Of a DNA stretch of 50,962 nt, positions 1 through 8,423 are shown in pieces. Both the position numbers and the translations under genes were made by a program. This DNA comes from Chloroflexi bacterium RBG_13_51_36 (GTDB taxonomy: Bacteria > Chloroflexota > Dehalococcoidia > GIF9 > AB-539-J10). The first letter of the stretch is position 1. Each line of letters begins with the position of its first letter. The notes beneath the pieces were generated by a model. It saw nothing but the letters and a program-made list of their open reading frames with translations, was not told where the DNA came from and ran no database searches. Location: NCBI GenBank assembly GCA_001796515.1, contig MGMS01000029.1:39064-90025 (forward strand), read 5' to 3'.

Positions 1-1458
1 AAGCAGCTTGCTGATGTCAAAGAGCAGTACGAGAATGCCGGGGCTTTGTTAGACAAAAACAGACAGCGTAAAGAGATTGAGGCATCTATCCAGAGGCTGA
101 CCAAAGATTATGGCGGGATAGAGAAACTGCTTATTAACGTAAAGACATTGAGAGAGGATTCTGAGAGAGCGGGCAAAGCGCTGAGGGCTGCAGAAGGATT
201 CAGAGATAAGCAAGAGATCTCGGGCCTCAGAAGGGAGCTGGATGCAGCTCAGAATCGGCGTGGGATTATCGAAAAAGACTCAGCCCAGAGGGAACAGGAG
301 CTAGCTGAAGCCAAAGGGAAACTGGGCAGAAGGAAGTCTCTCGTGTTTCTTGGTTCAGCAAAGGGAATAGCCACTGCAACGGCAATACTAGCAGGCGGGG
401 TAGTCGGAGTCATAGTCGATCGGTTCTATTTCTTGAGCTTGATAATCCTGGGCGCAGCTCTTCTGGCCGTAGCCATGTGGGCAAGAAACGCCCTTATTCG
501 GGATAAGACCAGCATTTCAGTTATTGAAGGGCGCATTCAAGATATGAAGGAAGGCCTCGATGACCTCAGTAAGAGCGAGCAAGAGGTGCTCGCCAAGGCG
601 AAATGCAGCACGGTTGCCGAGTTCAATGAGAGAGAAATGGGTTTTTATGATTGGCTCGACAGGAAGAGCTCTGCGGATCTCCAGTTAAAGGGAATGCTGG
701 GTGGCAGAACGGTTGAGGAGATTGAGGAGCAAAAGCTGGAGTTAGCCAGGAAGCTGGCGACGGAAGAGACAAAGCTTACTGATGACTTGAAGCAGACGCA
801 TTTGAGCCCCGAAGAGTACGTGGCGCTAGAAAGAAAAGTCCAGAATTTGGGAAAAAGGCAGGCCGAGCTTGAGAGGCAAAAGAGCCGCTGTGAGATAATT
901 GTCGAGCAGGCAAGGTTCAACATAGAGGACCAAATTAGACTGGAAGAGGAGCTGGAAGGGCTTCAGGAGACTCTGAAACGTGAGGACAAGAAGGTGAGAG
1001 TCTATGGGATAGCCAGTGAGTTTCTCTACCGGGCGAGAACTGAGGTTCTTTCGTCAGTGGAGGGAGCTCTGGAGCATGAAATTCAGGAGCACCTGACTTT
1101 GTTTACCAATGGCAAGTACAGGCAGGTAAAGGTCAACAAGGAGGGCCTGGAGTTCTGGGTATATTCAGATGAAAAAGGTGACTGGGTCAGACCCGAAGAG
1201 TTAAGTGGCGGCGCGATTGATGAATTCTACCTGGCGTTTCGGCTTGCCTTGATGAAATTGATATTTGGCGATAAGAAGCCGCCCCTGATATTGGACGACC
1301 CCTTTGTCAATTTTGATTCTGTCCGTCTGGCCAAAACGTTGGAGTTCTTTAAAATGCTGGCGTCTGATTATCAAATCATCATATTCACTCTGGGCGATTC
1401 ATATGACAAAGTAGCTGATAACATCATTCTTTTAAGTGAGAAAGAGAGGCTTTTGTGA
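1..1458 (+). CDS. YhaN/SbcC-like ATPase with membrane hairpin, C-terminal part (5' end outside window)
   Basis: The frame is open from the first base of the window, so this is the C-terminal part of a longer protein. A TTG at 46 is only an internal codon. The visible protein has long charged coiled coils, a pair of hydrophobic segments (about 350-490 nt, starting GIATATAILAGG) inserted between them, and an ABC-type head at the end: signature LSGGAIDEFYLAFRLAL, Walker B LILDDPFVNFD and a final beta strand IIIFTLGD. A coiled-coil ATPase with a central transmembrane hairpin is typical of YhaN, a relative of SbcC/Rad50 that usually pairs with an SbcD-like nuclease. The partner, if present, would lie upstream of the window. 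The role in DNA end processing is family knowledge, not seen here. The class is fairly certain, the subfamily less so. Confidence 0.8.
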   Translation, partial: KQLADVKEQYENAGALLDKNRQRKEIEASIQRLTKDYGGIEKLLINVKTLREDSERAGKALRAAEGFRDKQEISGLRRELDAAQNRRGIIEKDSAQREQELAEAKGKLGRRKSLVFLGSAKGIATATAILAGGVVGVIVDRFYFLSLIILGAALLAVAMWARNALIRDKTSISVIEGRIQDMKEGLDDLSKSEQEVLAKAKCSTVAEFNEREMGFYDWLDRKSSADLQLKGMLGGRTVEEIEEQKLELARKLATEETKLTDDLKQTHLSPEEYVALERKVQNLGKRQAELERQKSRCEIIVEQARFNIEDQIRLEEELEGLQETLKREDKKVRVYGIASEFLYRARTEVLSSVEGALEHEIQEHLTLFTNGKYRQVKVNKEGLEFWVYSDEKGDWVRPEELSGGAIDEFYLAFRLALMKLIFGDKKPPLILDDPFVNFDSVRLAKTLEFFKMLASDYQIIIFTLGDSYDKVADNIILLSEKERLL

Positions 1459-1582
1459 CGGACTTGGCTGTGTGGGTGTTTTTCGGTTCCAGGAAGCGTT
1501 TTGTCGAGAGTTTGGAAGCAACTACGATGTTGAGATATGGGCCAGGTGTACGGGGAGTATTTAGGCAATAGGGGGTATAATC

Positions 1583-2206
1583 ATGGGATTTCCTTTCCAC
1601 GTGTTGCTGTCCTCGACCTTTGGCACCTTTGGTATTGTTTGGCAGGAAACCAAGAGAGGCCCGAAGGTCTATTCAGTATTGCTTCCTGATGACCGAAGTC
1701 CTGTGGAGAATCTTGTGCAGATAGCCTTTGCTGACTCCCGCCATCAGACGTGTCCTACTATTGCCGAACTTGGTGAACGAATTCAAAGCTTTCTTGCGGG
1801 CGAGGCCGTTGATTTTGGACTGGATGTCATCGCTCTTGAAAAGTGCTCTGAATTCCAAAAAAGAGTCCTTCTGGCTGTGCACAGGATTCCGAGGGGTTGG
1901 GTAAGTACTTACGGAAGGATTGCGGGGAGTGCGGAAGTCCCGGGTGGTGCAAGGGCGGTTGGCAGAGCCCTTTCGCGCAATCCTTTTCCGATAATCATTC
2001 CCTGTCATCGAGTTATTAGATCCGATGGTGAACTTGGTGGATTTGGAGGCGGGCTGGGAATGAAGCAGACTTTACTTGAACTTGAAGGCATGAAGTTTTC
2101 ACGGTCAACGAGCGTTCTTACGAACTACGAACAGAATTCACTACTGACGCTGCGACCGACTGCTAAGGGCAGTCGCAAGCTGCTTAAGCAAAAGGGGATA
2201 TTGTGA
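1583..2206 (+). CDS. Methylated-DNA-protein-cysteine methyltransferase family protein
   Basis: The active-site motif PCHRV places the acceptor cysteine at residue 141. It is preceded by the helix-turn-helix region (RAVGRALSRNP) and followed by GGFGGGLGMKQTLLELEG, which is the MGMT/Ogt DNA-binding domain layout. The protein should remove O6-alkyl groups from guanine by suicidal transfer to Cys141. The N-terminal 80 residues form the usual degenerate RNase-H-like domain. About 37 residues after the core have no recognised motif. The ATG at 1583 follows a GGGGGT purine stretch about 8 nt upstream. The stop overlaps the GTG of the next gene (GTGA), so the two are probably translationally coupled. 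Confidence 0.85.
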   Translation: MGFPFHVLLSSTFGTFGIVWQETKRGPKVYSVLLPDDRSPVENLVQIAFADSRHQTCPTIAELGERIQSFLAGEAVDFGLDVIALEKCSEFQKRVLLAVHRIPRGWVSTYGRIAGSAEVPGGARAVGRALSRNPFPIIIPCHRVIRSDGELGGFGGGLGMKQTLLELEGMKFSRSTSVLTNYEQNSLLTLRPTAKGSRKLLKQKGIL

Positions 2207-2508
2207 GTCTGCGTGAAAGGCTGATTGGAATTTTCTATAGGGCGGCAACAGGCAGCCGTAAGATCCGAAATCTTCTTACCCCTGCTGGTGCAGTATTCCT
2301 TTTTGGCCTTATAGCACCATTCATTTTGGCTGCTCTTCAAGTAGACAAATGCTTGGACTTCCATGAACTCCTTCCTGCATCGCTGAATATTATTGTGTCT
2401 GTGCCCGTTCTCGCTATCGGGCTGTTCTTAATGACCTGGTCAGTTCTGATTTTTATCAGAGTGAAGGGAACGCCTGTGCCTTTCAACCCGCCGCCCAACG
2501 GCAGGTAA
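2203..2508 (+). pseudogene. Truncated isoprenylcysteine/phospholipid methyltransferase-like membrane protein
   Basis: This frame encodes 101 residues with two membrane segments (about residues 27-46 and 60-84). It ends in RVKGTPVPFNPPPNGR followed directly by TAA. In the ICMT/PEMT-like family the stretch GTPxPFxPP leads straight into the catalytic GPYRYVRNPM region with the methyl-donor site. Here that region is missing and no continuation is visible in any frame, because the next gene's ribosome-binding site (AAAGGAGGTG) begins at once. The protein is therefore the N-terminal half of such an enzyme and is probably inactive as a methyltransferase, though it may still be translated because its GTG overlaps the upstream stop. 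The family call rests on the conserved junction motif and membrane pattern. Confidence 0.6.
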
Positions 2509-2524
2509 AAGGAGGTGACTGGAA

Positions 2525-3145
2525 ATGGGCTATATCTCGCCTACGTTAGCTGTAAGGAATATGAAGCAGACGATTCAATTCTACAGGGATTTCCTGGGAT
2601 TCAGGATGGGCATGGCTTTCCCTGACGCTGACAATCCGGAGTACGCCGACCTATCCAAGGATGGGATGGTTATCATGTTGATGCCAGCCCAAGGTATTGG
2701 TGTCGGTGCCAAAGCAAGACTGGGCATTGGTGTGAATTTGTATATGCAAATCGATGGGAACATAGATGAGTACTACAGCGAACTGTCAAATAAAGGGGTC
2801 AAGATTGTAGCAGACATAAAAGACGAACCGTTTGGCATCAGGGACTTCACGGTCGAAGATATCAACGGGTATAAGCTGACATTCAATCAGGTCTCCAGGG
2901 CTGTCAAAGTTTGTACGAGCTGCGGCATGCCCATGACCAAGCTCGAGGATTTCGGCGGGGGAAATCTGGAGAACTTGTACTGTGTATACTGTTCAAAGCC
3001 GGATGGCAGCCTCAAAAGCTGTGAAGAGGTGTTTCAAGGCATGGTCAACTTCATGATGATGTCTCAGAAGATGGATAGAAAGACTGCCGAGAGCGCAGCC
3101 ACAGAGCGTATGTCCAAGATGCCTGCTTGGAGCGGTAAAACTTAG
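2525..3145 (+). CDS. VOC/glyoxalase-fold protein with C-terminal zinc ribbon
   Basis: Residues 1-125 form a vicinal-oxygen-chelate domain (start MGYISPTLAVRNMKQTIQFY, later DFTVEDINGYKLTF near its end). Residues 130-206 are a second module with paired cysteines (CTSCGMPM, then CVYC and a later KSCEE) and a helical tail, resembling the 'putative zinc ribbon' domain often seen alone in small proteins. The first domain may bind a metal and a small ligand; no substrate can be inferred. A very strong ribosome-binding site, AAAGGAGGTGAC, lies 8 nt before the ATG. It stands alone after the truncated methyltransferase gene. The domain calls are good; function is unknown. Confidence 0.75.
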   Translation: MGYISPTLAVRNMKQTIQFYRDFLGFRMGMAFPDADNPEYADLSKDGMVIMLMPAQGIGVGAKARLGIGVNLYMQIDGNIDEYYSELSNKGVKIVADIKDEPFGIRDFTVEDINGYKLTFNQVSRAVKVCTSCGMPMTKLEDFGGGNLENLYCVYCSKPDGSLKSCEEVFQGMVNFMMMSQKMDRKTAESAATERMSKMPAWSGKT

Positions 3146-3319
3146 TCTGTGCGTGTTGGCCGCCGTATCTTAACTGGGCGTTAGAAAACAAGGCTTCCAA
3201 GCCACACCCCTCCTTTCTGTTCAAACAGGCAAACAGACTTGCATAAGCGAATCGAAGTTGACATAATTTTTCAGTGGACGTGCAAACATTCTCTCTAGCC
3301 AAAGAAGGCTGGGCGCATA

Positions 3320-3325
3320 TATAAT
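3320..3325 (+). promoter_or_regulatory. Possible -10 element for leuB-cimA
   Basis: A consensus TATAAT lies 40 nt before the leuB start within the 219-nt gap after the VOC gene. No good -35 hexamer sits 16-18 nt upstream, so only the -10 is supported. I looked for a leucine-rich leader peptide, a T-box or another attenuator in the gap and saw none; only a short GGCTTccAAGCC hairpin is present near 3192. Confidence 0.35.
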
Positions 3326-3364
3326 TGGCGAACATAGCTAGGCCAAATTGGGGAGATAAATAGT

Positions 3365-4453
3365 ATGGAACTCAACATTGCAGTCTTGCCCGGCGATGGC
3401 GTGGGCCCTGAGGTAGTGAGCCAGGCGCTGAAGGTCTTGCAGGCAGCTGGTGAGAGATTTGGGCATACCTTTCTTTATCATAACGGTCTCATAGGTGGCG
3501 CTGCTATGGATACCCTGGGTACGGCTCTCGACACTGAGACCTTGAGGATGTGTAAGCAATGTGATGCGGTGCTCCTGGGTGCAGTTGGCGGTCCTAAGTG
3601 GGATGACCCTCAAGCTAAAATCCACCCTGAAGACGGGCTTCTGGCTTTGCGCAAAGGGCTGAAAATGTTTGCAAACTTACGCCCCGTGAAAGTTCTCCCT
3701 ATGCTGGTGAATTCTACCAGTCTCAAGCCGGAGGTGATTAAGGGTGTCGACCTGGTGGTGGTGAGAGAGCTTACTGGCGGCCTTTATTTTGGTCAGCCCA
3801 AGAAGCAGTGGCGGACTCCGAAGGGGAGACAGGCTCTTGATACCCTGGCTTATTCCGAGGCGGAAATTGAGCGGATATTGAAGGCAGGCTTTGAGCTGGC
3901 TCGCAGCCGCCGGAAGAAGCTAACCTCCGTGGACAAGGCCAATGTCCTCCAATCATCCCGACTGTGGCGGCAGATTGCTATAGAAATGTCGGCTGATTAC
4001 CCCGACATTGAGCTCCAGCATATGCTGGTTGACGCCTGCGCCATGAGGCTTATTCAGCGTCCCAGTGAGTTTGATGTTTTGGTCACGGAAAATATGTTTG
4101 GCGACATCCTCACCGACGAGGCTTCTATGCTGGTTGGCTCTATGGGCATGCTCCCTTCGGCCAGCCTGGCGGGAATTCCCAAGGGGAAGACCTTTGGCAT
4201 GTATGAACCGATTCACGGCAGCGCTCCCAGTCTAGCGGGGCAAGACATAGCTAATCCTATTGCCACTATCCTAAGCGTAGCTATGATGCTTCGCTATTCC
4301 TTCGCGCTGGAGGCTGAAGCACAGACCATAGAAGGGGCTGTCATCTCTATCCTGGAACGGGATTATAGGACTTGCGATATAATGTCGGAGGGGAAGACCA
4401 AGGTGGGGACAAAAGAAATGGGAGATTTGATTGCACAGAAAGTGAAAGCTTAA
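3365..4453 (+). CDS. leuB: 3-isopropylmalate dehydrogenase
   Basis: This is a full-length 362-residue beta-decarboxylating dehydrogenase. It opens with IAVLPGDGVGPEVV, carries the substrate loop ELTGGLYFGQP, the catalytic lysine segment SVDKANVL, the metal-binding aspartates in VTENMFGDILTDEAS, and the NAD-binding HGSAPSLAGQDIANP. It oxidises and decarboxylates 3-isopropylmalate in leucine synthesis. Beside citramalate synthase it may also act on 3-methylmalate for isoleucine. The ATG is preceded by GGGGAGAT. The gap to cimA is only 10 nt, so they are probably one transcript. Confidence 0.95.
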   Translation: MELNIAVLPGDGVGPEVVSQALKVLQAAGERFGHTFLYHNGLIGGAAMDTLGTALDTETLRMCKQCDAVLLGAVGGPKWDDPQAKIHPEDGLLALRKGLKMFANLRPVKVLPMLVNSTSLKPEVIKGVDLVVVRELTGGLYFGQPKKQWRTPKGRQALDTLAYSEAEIERILKAGFELARSRRKKLTSVDKANVLQSSRLWRQIAIEMSADYPDIELQHMLVDACAMRLIQRPSEFDVLVTENMFGDILTDEASMLVGSMGMLPSASLAGIPKGKTFGMYEPIHGSAPSLAGQDIANPIATILSVAMMLRYSFALEAEAQTIEGAVISILERDYRTCDIMSEGKTKVGTKEMGDLIAQKVKA

Positions 4454-4463
4454 GAGAACTTCC

Positions 4464-6059
4464 ATGACAACAGTACAACTTTACGATACCACTCTGAGAG
4501 ACGGTGCCCAACAGGAAGGCATTTCCTTTTCCGTCGAGGACAAGCTCAAGATTTGCCAGAAGCTTGATGAGTTGGGCATTGACTTTATCGAGGGTGGCTG
4601 GCCAGGCTCTAACCCCAAGGATTCCGAGTTCTTCGCGCAGGCACAAAATCTGCGCTTAACACATTCTGCTCTGGTGGCCTTTGGCAGCACCCGGCGATCA
4701 GATTGTCGGGCGGGAGAAGACCTCAATCTAAAGGCCTTGCTTAAGGCCAGGACCGATGTTGTCACTATTGTAGGAAAAGCCTGGGACAAGCAGGTAACCC
4801 GCGTTCTGGAGACAACCCTGGAGGAAAACCTCAGCATGGTTACAAACTCCATAGGCTATCTCCGAGGAAAAGGACTCAGAGTTTTCTTCGATGCCGAGCA
4901 TTTCTTTGACGGCTATAAGGGCAATTCTGGATATGCCCTGCAGGTGGTGATGGCTGCGGCCAAGGCCGGTGCAGCATGCGTGGTTCTTTGTGATACGAAC
5001 GGCGGCAGTCTGCCCCAACAAATAACGGAGGCTATCAGAGCCGTTCAAAAGGCAAGCCCTGTTCCTCTGGGTGTTCACACTCATAACGACGCGGAGCTTG
5101 CCGTAGCGAATACCCTGGCTGCCGTCGAAGCGGGGGTTGTTCAGGTCCACGGGACAATCAATGGCTATGGTGAACGCTGCGGCAACGCTAATCTCTGTTC
5201 CATCATACCGACTTTGAAACTCAAGATGGGCATTGACTGTGTTACTGACAGGCAATTGAGCAAGCTGAGCGATGTCTCTCGCTATGTATCAGAGCTGGCT
5301 AACATGCCACATTACGACCGGTTTCCCTATGTTGGCGATGATTCCTTCACTCACAAAGGCGGGATTCATGTATCAGGCTTGATTAAATGGGAAGACAGCT
5401 ATCAGCACATAAATCCGGGTCTGGTAGGCAACCGCCCGCATGTTGTTGTCTCCGAGCTGGCTGGAAAGGGAAGTATTGTGTTTAAGGCCAAGGAGCGTGG
5501 ACTGCCTGTCCCTAAGGGCAAAGCAATTGAGGAAGTGCTGGAGCAAATAAAGTTACTTGAGAAACAGGGTTTTCAGTATGACGTTGCCGAGGCGTCTTTC
5601 GACCTTCTGCTCCGCCGGGTTCAACCGAACTATCGGCCACCTTTCGAGTTAGTCGATTTCATGGTCGTGGTGGAAAAGCGTCGCCGTCCGCCTACCAGAG
5701 GAAATCAGGAGGAGCCACTATCAGAAGCAACCATCAAGGTCAAGGTGGATGACAGAATTGTGCACACGGCTGCTGAGGGCGACGGGCCCGTTGATGCCCT
5801 TGACAAAGCTCTGCGCAGAGCTTTGCTCCAGTTCTATCCCGACTTGACTGCCGTAAAACTCATTGATTATAAGGTGCGCATCCTGGAAGAAACCGGGGGC
5901 ACTGCATCGCAGGTTCGGGTGCTCATTGAATCCAGCGATGGCAAGGAAAACTGGCGGACGGTAGGCAGCTCCACTAACATTATCGAAGCTAGCTGGCTGG
6001 CTCTGGCCGATAGCATAGAGTACTGGCTGACAAAGCAAGCTGGGAAATCAGTGGGCTGA
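4464..6059 (+). CDS. cimA: Citramalate synthase
   Basis: The 531-residue protein starts with the HMGL-like TIM-barrel signature LYDTTLRDGAQQEGISFS, has the metal-binding GVHTHNDAELAVANTLAA and ends with a LeuA-type regulatory domain of about 130 residues. Length and the N-terminal motif (QQEGISFS) fit the CimA/AksA-like branch rather than 2-isopropylmalate synthase. It condenses acetyl-CoA with pyruvate to give (R)-citramalate, the threonine-independent entry to isoleucine. The directly upstream leuB supports a branched-chain amino acid role. The C-terminal domain suggests feedback control by isoleucine, which is family knowledge. No terminator is obvious downstream. Confidence 0.93.
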   Translation: MTTVQLYDTTLRDGAQQEGISFSVEDKLKICQKLDELGIDFIEGGWPGSNPKDSEFFAQAQNLRLTHSALVAFGSTRRSDCRAGEDLNLKALLKARTDVVTIVGKAWDKQVTRVLETTLEENLSMVTNSIGYLRGKGLRVFFDAEHFFDGYKGNSGYALQVVMAAAKAGAACVVLCDTNGGSLPQQITEAIRAVQKASPVPLGVHTHNDAELAVANTLAAVEAGVVQVHGTINGYGERCGNANLCSIIPTLKLKMGIDCVTDRQLSKLSDVSRYVSELANMPHYDRFPYVGDDSFTHKGGIHVSGLIKWEDSYQHINPGLVGNRPHVVVSELAGKGSIVFKAKERGLPVPKGKAIEEVLEQIKLLEKQGFQYDVAEASFDLLLRRVQPNYRPPFELVDFMVVVEKRRRPPTRGNQEEPLSEATIKVKVDDRIVHTAAEGDGPVDALDKALRRALLQFYPDLTAVKLIDYKVRILEETGGTASQVRVLIESSDGKENWRTVGSSTNIIEASWLALADSIEYWLTKQAGKSVG

Positions 6060-6247
6060 GCCACGTTACGGCATGGGCAGAATCTAGAGTCAGCTCGATT
6101 TGGTTACCCAACGGCTTATGTGAGTGAAGTGGGGAGAAGCCGTGGATTTCAATAGCCTGTCGAACGAAGGTACATAGAACGAAATCCCGACATGAACAGG
6201 TTAGCCGAACTTACGAATGGTGCACGAAATAATGAGGAGGCAATAGT

Positions 6248-6910
6248 GTGGTAAAGCCAAGAATCATTGAAACGGATGAAGGAATACAGGGCGAATTTGA
6301 CGTACAAACTTACGATAGTATGATGCGGAGCTTAAGGGACAAAGGTTGGATGGAAACAGGCCACATTATTAGATCAGGGATAACACATGGTTCAGCACTG
6401 GAGATTGGTCCGGGCCCCGGTTATCTTGGTCTGGAATGGCTGAAGAAGACAGAAGGTACCACCCTCCTAGCTGTAGAAATCAGTCCTGAAATGACAAAGA
6501 TTGCTGAGACAAATGCTAGGGAATATGGACTTGAAGGCAGAGTCAAATATGTGAAGGGCGATGCCCACCAGATACCGTTTGATGATAACACTTTTGATGG
6601 CGTGTTCACTAATGGTTCTCTTCATGAATGGTCACAACCTATAAGGGTTTTCGACGAAGTTTACCGTGTGTTGAAGCCGGGGGCGAAGTACTTCATAAGT
6701 GACATGCGCCGGGACACGAATCCGTTTGTCATGTGGTTCATGAAATTGATGGTTGAACCTAAAGAGATTAGACCGGGCTTCGTGTCATCTATGAATGCAT
6801 CCTATACTAGAGACGAGATTCGCGCTACACTCGATCAATCTAAGTTGAAGGAGTCTGCGGTTGCGAAAACATTCATGGGATTTGAGATCTCAGGGAGGAA
6901 GAACAAATGA
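6248..6910 (+). CDS. Class I SAM-dependent methyltransferase
   Basis: Motif I is ALEIGPGPGYLGLEWL, followed by an acidic residue at the end of strand 2 (LLAVEIS), GDAHQIPFDDNTFDGVFTNGSLHEW and VLKPGAKYFISD. This is a complete UbiE/Coq5-like Methyltransf_11 fold. The 220-residue length is normal for a stand-alone enzyme. The start is GTG at 6248, 7 nt after AGGAGG. The substrate cannot be told. It stands between cimA and a second small methyltransferase with a different motif I (VLDYGCGPG), so the pair is not a recent duplication. Confidence 0.85.
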   Translation: MVKPRIIETDEGIQGEFDVQTYDSMMRSLRDKGWMETGHIIRSGITHGSALEIGPGPGYLGLEWLKKTEGTTLLAVEISPEMTKIAETNAREYGLEGRVKYVKGDAHQIPFDDNTFDGVFTNGSLHEWSQPIRVFDEVYRVLKPGAKYFISDMRRDTNPFVMWFMKLMVEPKEIRPGFVSSMNASYTRDEIRATLDQSKLKESAVAKTFMGFEISGRKNK

Positions 6911-7040
6911 TCTTGCCATACACGCCGCCGCCTAACAGGGCAGCTGTGTTTCGTTCTACTCAATTAGATGCCTTCGGCACTTCGCAAACACGGAAAACGT
7001 TACACAGAGGTGCTTCTTAAGGGAGAAGGGGGAAGGCGAC

Positions 7041-7568
7041 ATGGACAAGGTAGAATCCAATCTTGGTTTCAGGCTCATGTCTTTGGGCTACAAATTCCGC
7101 GATCTTCGCTTGCCCCGCAAGAATATCCTGAACGAGGTAGGGATAAAACCGGGATTTCGTGTACTCGATTATGGCTGTGGCCCCGGCAGTTACATAATGC
7201 CCCTTGCAGAACTGGTAGGAGAATCAGGGAGAGTCTATGTCCTAGATATGCACCCGCTGGCAATTCAAAGGGTCAAAGATATCGCCTCAAAAAAGAAACT
7301 GGTGAATGTGGAAACCATTCTCTCTGAGTGCCAAACCGGGTTACCGGATGATAGCTTAGACGCGGTTCTATTGTACGACATCTTTCACCACTTGAGCGAC
7401 CCAGACGCGATACTGAAGGAGTTACATCGAGTATTGAAACCAGGTGGAACACTATCGCTCAGTGACCACCATATGAAAGAGAATGAAATAGTGTCTGGGG
7501 TAACGAATAGCAGATTGTTCAGCCTGTCGAGAAAAGGCCAGAGAACTTCTACGTTTTTGAAGAAATAG
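7041..7568 (+). CDS. Class I SAM-dependent methyltransferase (short)
   Basis: The 175-residue protein has motif I VLDYGCGPGSYIMPLAEL, the acidic motif VYVLDMHPLA, and DAVLLYDIFHHLSDPDAIL followed by VLKPGGTLSLSDHH. The C-terminus (LFSLSRKGQRTSTFLKK) resembles the normal end of short methyltransferases of this kind, so it looks complete. The ATG is preceded by GGGGGAAGG. The gene converges with the hydrolase gene on the other strand; a 6-bp stem (GTGGAC/GTCCAC, 7585-7600) lies between the two ends but lacks a T-run. Substrate unknown. Confidence 0.82.
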   Translation: MDKVESNLGFRLMSLGYKFRDLRLPRKNILNEVGIKPGFRVLDYGCGPGSYIMPLAELVGESGRVYVLDMHPLAIQRVKDIASKKKLVNVETILSECQTGLPDDSLDAVLLYDIFHHLSDPDAILKELHRVLKPGGTLSLSDHHMKENEIVSGVTNSRLFSLSRKGQRTSTFLKK

Positions 7569-7632
7569 CTAAGCGCAGAATACTGTGGACAGTCGTCCAC
7601 CATCGACATCTCTCTCGTGCTACTCTCTTCGT

Positions 7633-8412
7633 TTACCGAAAGTTCTCTGCCCTTTTCTGGCATCCAGCCTTTAGCCAGTCCAGAACAAAATCCATGGCTG
7701 CTTTTTCCAGGCGCACCTTGTGCCTGGCACCGTGTACTATTTTCAGCTCTTTGGGTTCTTTAGCTTTGTGGTAGAGCCTGTGTGCATGCTCCAGGGGTAT
7801 CAACTCATCGGCATCTCCGTGCACCAGAAGCAAAGGGCGAGGCGAAATCCTGTCAATCCACTTGATTGGAGAGACGGTCTCGAATCCTCTCTGCCATTCT
7901 TCTATTGATGGTGGAAAATCCTTATCCCTGATTGCCCCGATCTGGCGAAACCTCTGGATGGTGTCCGCAGGTGTTTCGCTCTGATGAAGGGAGAGAAAGT
8001 CGGCAGGGCAGGCGCATGTCACCACGGAAGATACTCTGGCATCATGGGCGGCTGCGTAAATGGAAACCGCTGCCCCTCCGCTGAATCCCAGCAGGCAAAG
8101 TTGGGTTTTATCCACCTCGTCACGCTCGTACAGGAAATCCAGAGCCGCTCGCAGGTCACCGGTCCAGCCCAGGATGTCCAGGTTGCCTTGGCTCTTTCCC
8201 GTTCCGCGGAAGTTGAAGATCAGAGTGACGAAGCCGGCAAGGCAGAAGCGCTGCGCCACTACTGTGTAGCCCCTGTCGGTGGGGTCAGGGGCGGCAGCCG
8301 GAATGCCGTGGCAAATGCACAGGGCCGGGTGGACCTTGTCTCTTGAAGGAACATGAAGCTCGCCGGCAAGCTCGAGTCCATCGGCTTTCAGGCGAACTTG
8401 CCTTGTTTCCAT
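7633..8412 (-). CDS. Alpha/beta hydrolase (serine esterase/peptidase-like)
   Basis: The 259-residue protein has the alpha/beta-hydrolase pattern: CICHGIPAAAPD for the oxyanion loop, the nucleophile elbow GFSGGAA (Ser111), an acidic residue in LLLVHGDADELIPL and the catalytic histidine in VHGARHKVR. FNFRGTGKSQGN before the elbow is typical of dienelactone-hydrolase and esterase-like proteins. No signal peptide is seen, so it should be cytoplasmic. The stop of the rhomboid gene lies 11 nt upstream, so the two genes are probably co-transcribed leftward. Substrate unknown. Confidence 0.85.
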   Translation of the reverse strand: METRQVRLKADGLELAGELHVPSRDKVHPALCICHGIPAAAPDPTDRGYTVVAQRFCLAGFVTLIFNFRGTGKSQGNLDILGWTGDLRAALDFLYERDEVDKTQLCLLGFSGGAAVSIYAAAHDARVSSVVTCACPADFLSLHQSETPADTIQRFRQIGAIRDKDFPPSIEEWQRGFETVSPIKWIDRISPRPLLLVHGDADELIPLEHAHRLYHKAKEPKELKIVHGARHKVRLEKAAMDFVLDWLKAGCQKRAENFR

Positions 8413-8423
8413 CTTTCAGAGCG

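Noticed and set aside
3146-3364. A leucine attenuator or T-box before leuB.
   Set aside because: No leader ORF rich in Leu codons, no T-box core and no terminator-like hairpin with T-run were visible.
6968-7327. A 119-codon plus-strand frame overlapping the second methyltransferase.
   Set aside because: It is an out-of-frame shadow: basic, low in family-like motifs, while the 7041 frame has clear methyltransferase motifs.
7500-7620. A frameshift at the 3' end of the methyltransferase at 7041, since another frame stays open past the stop.
   Set aside because: The in-frame end (RKGQRTSTFLKK) looks like the natural end of similar short methyltransferases, and the other frame continues into antisense of the hydrolase gene.
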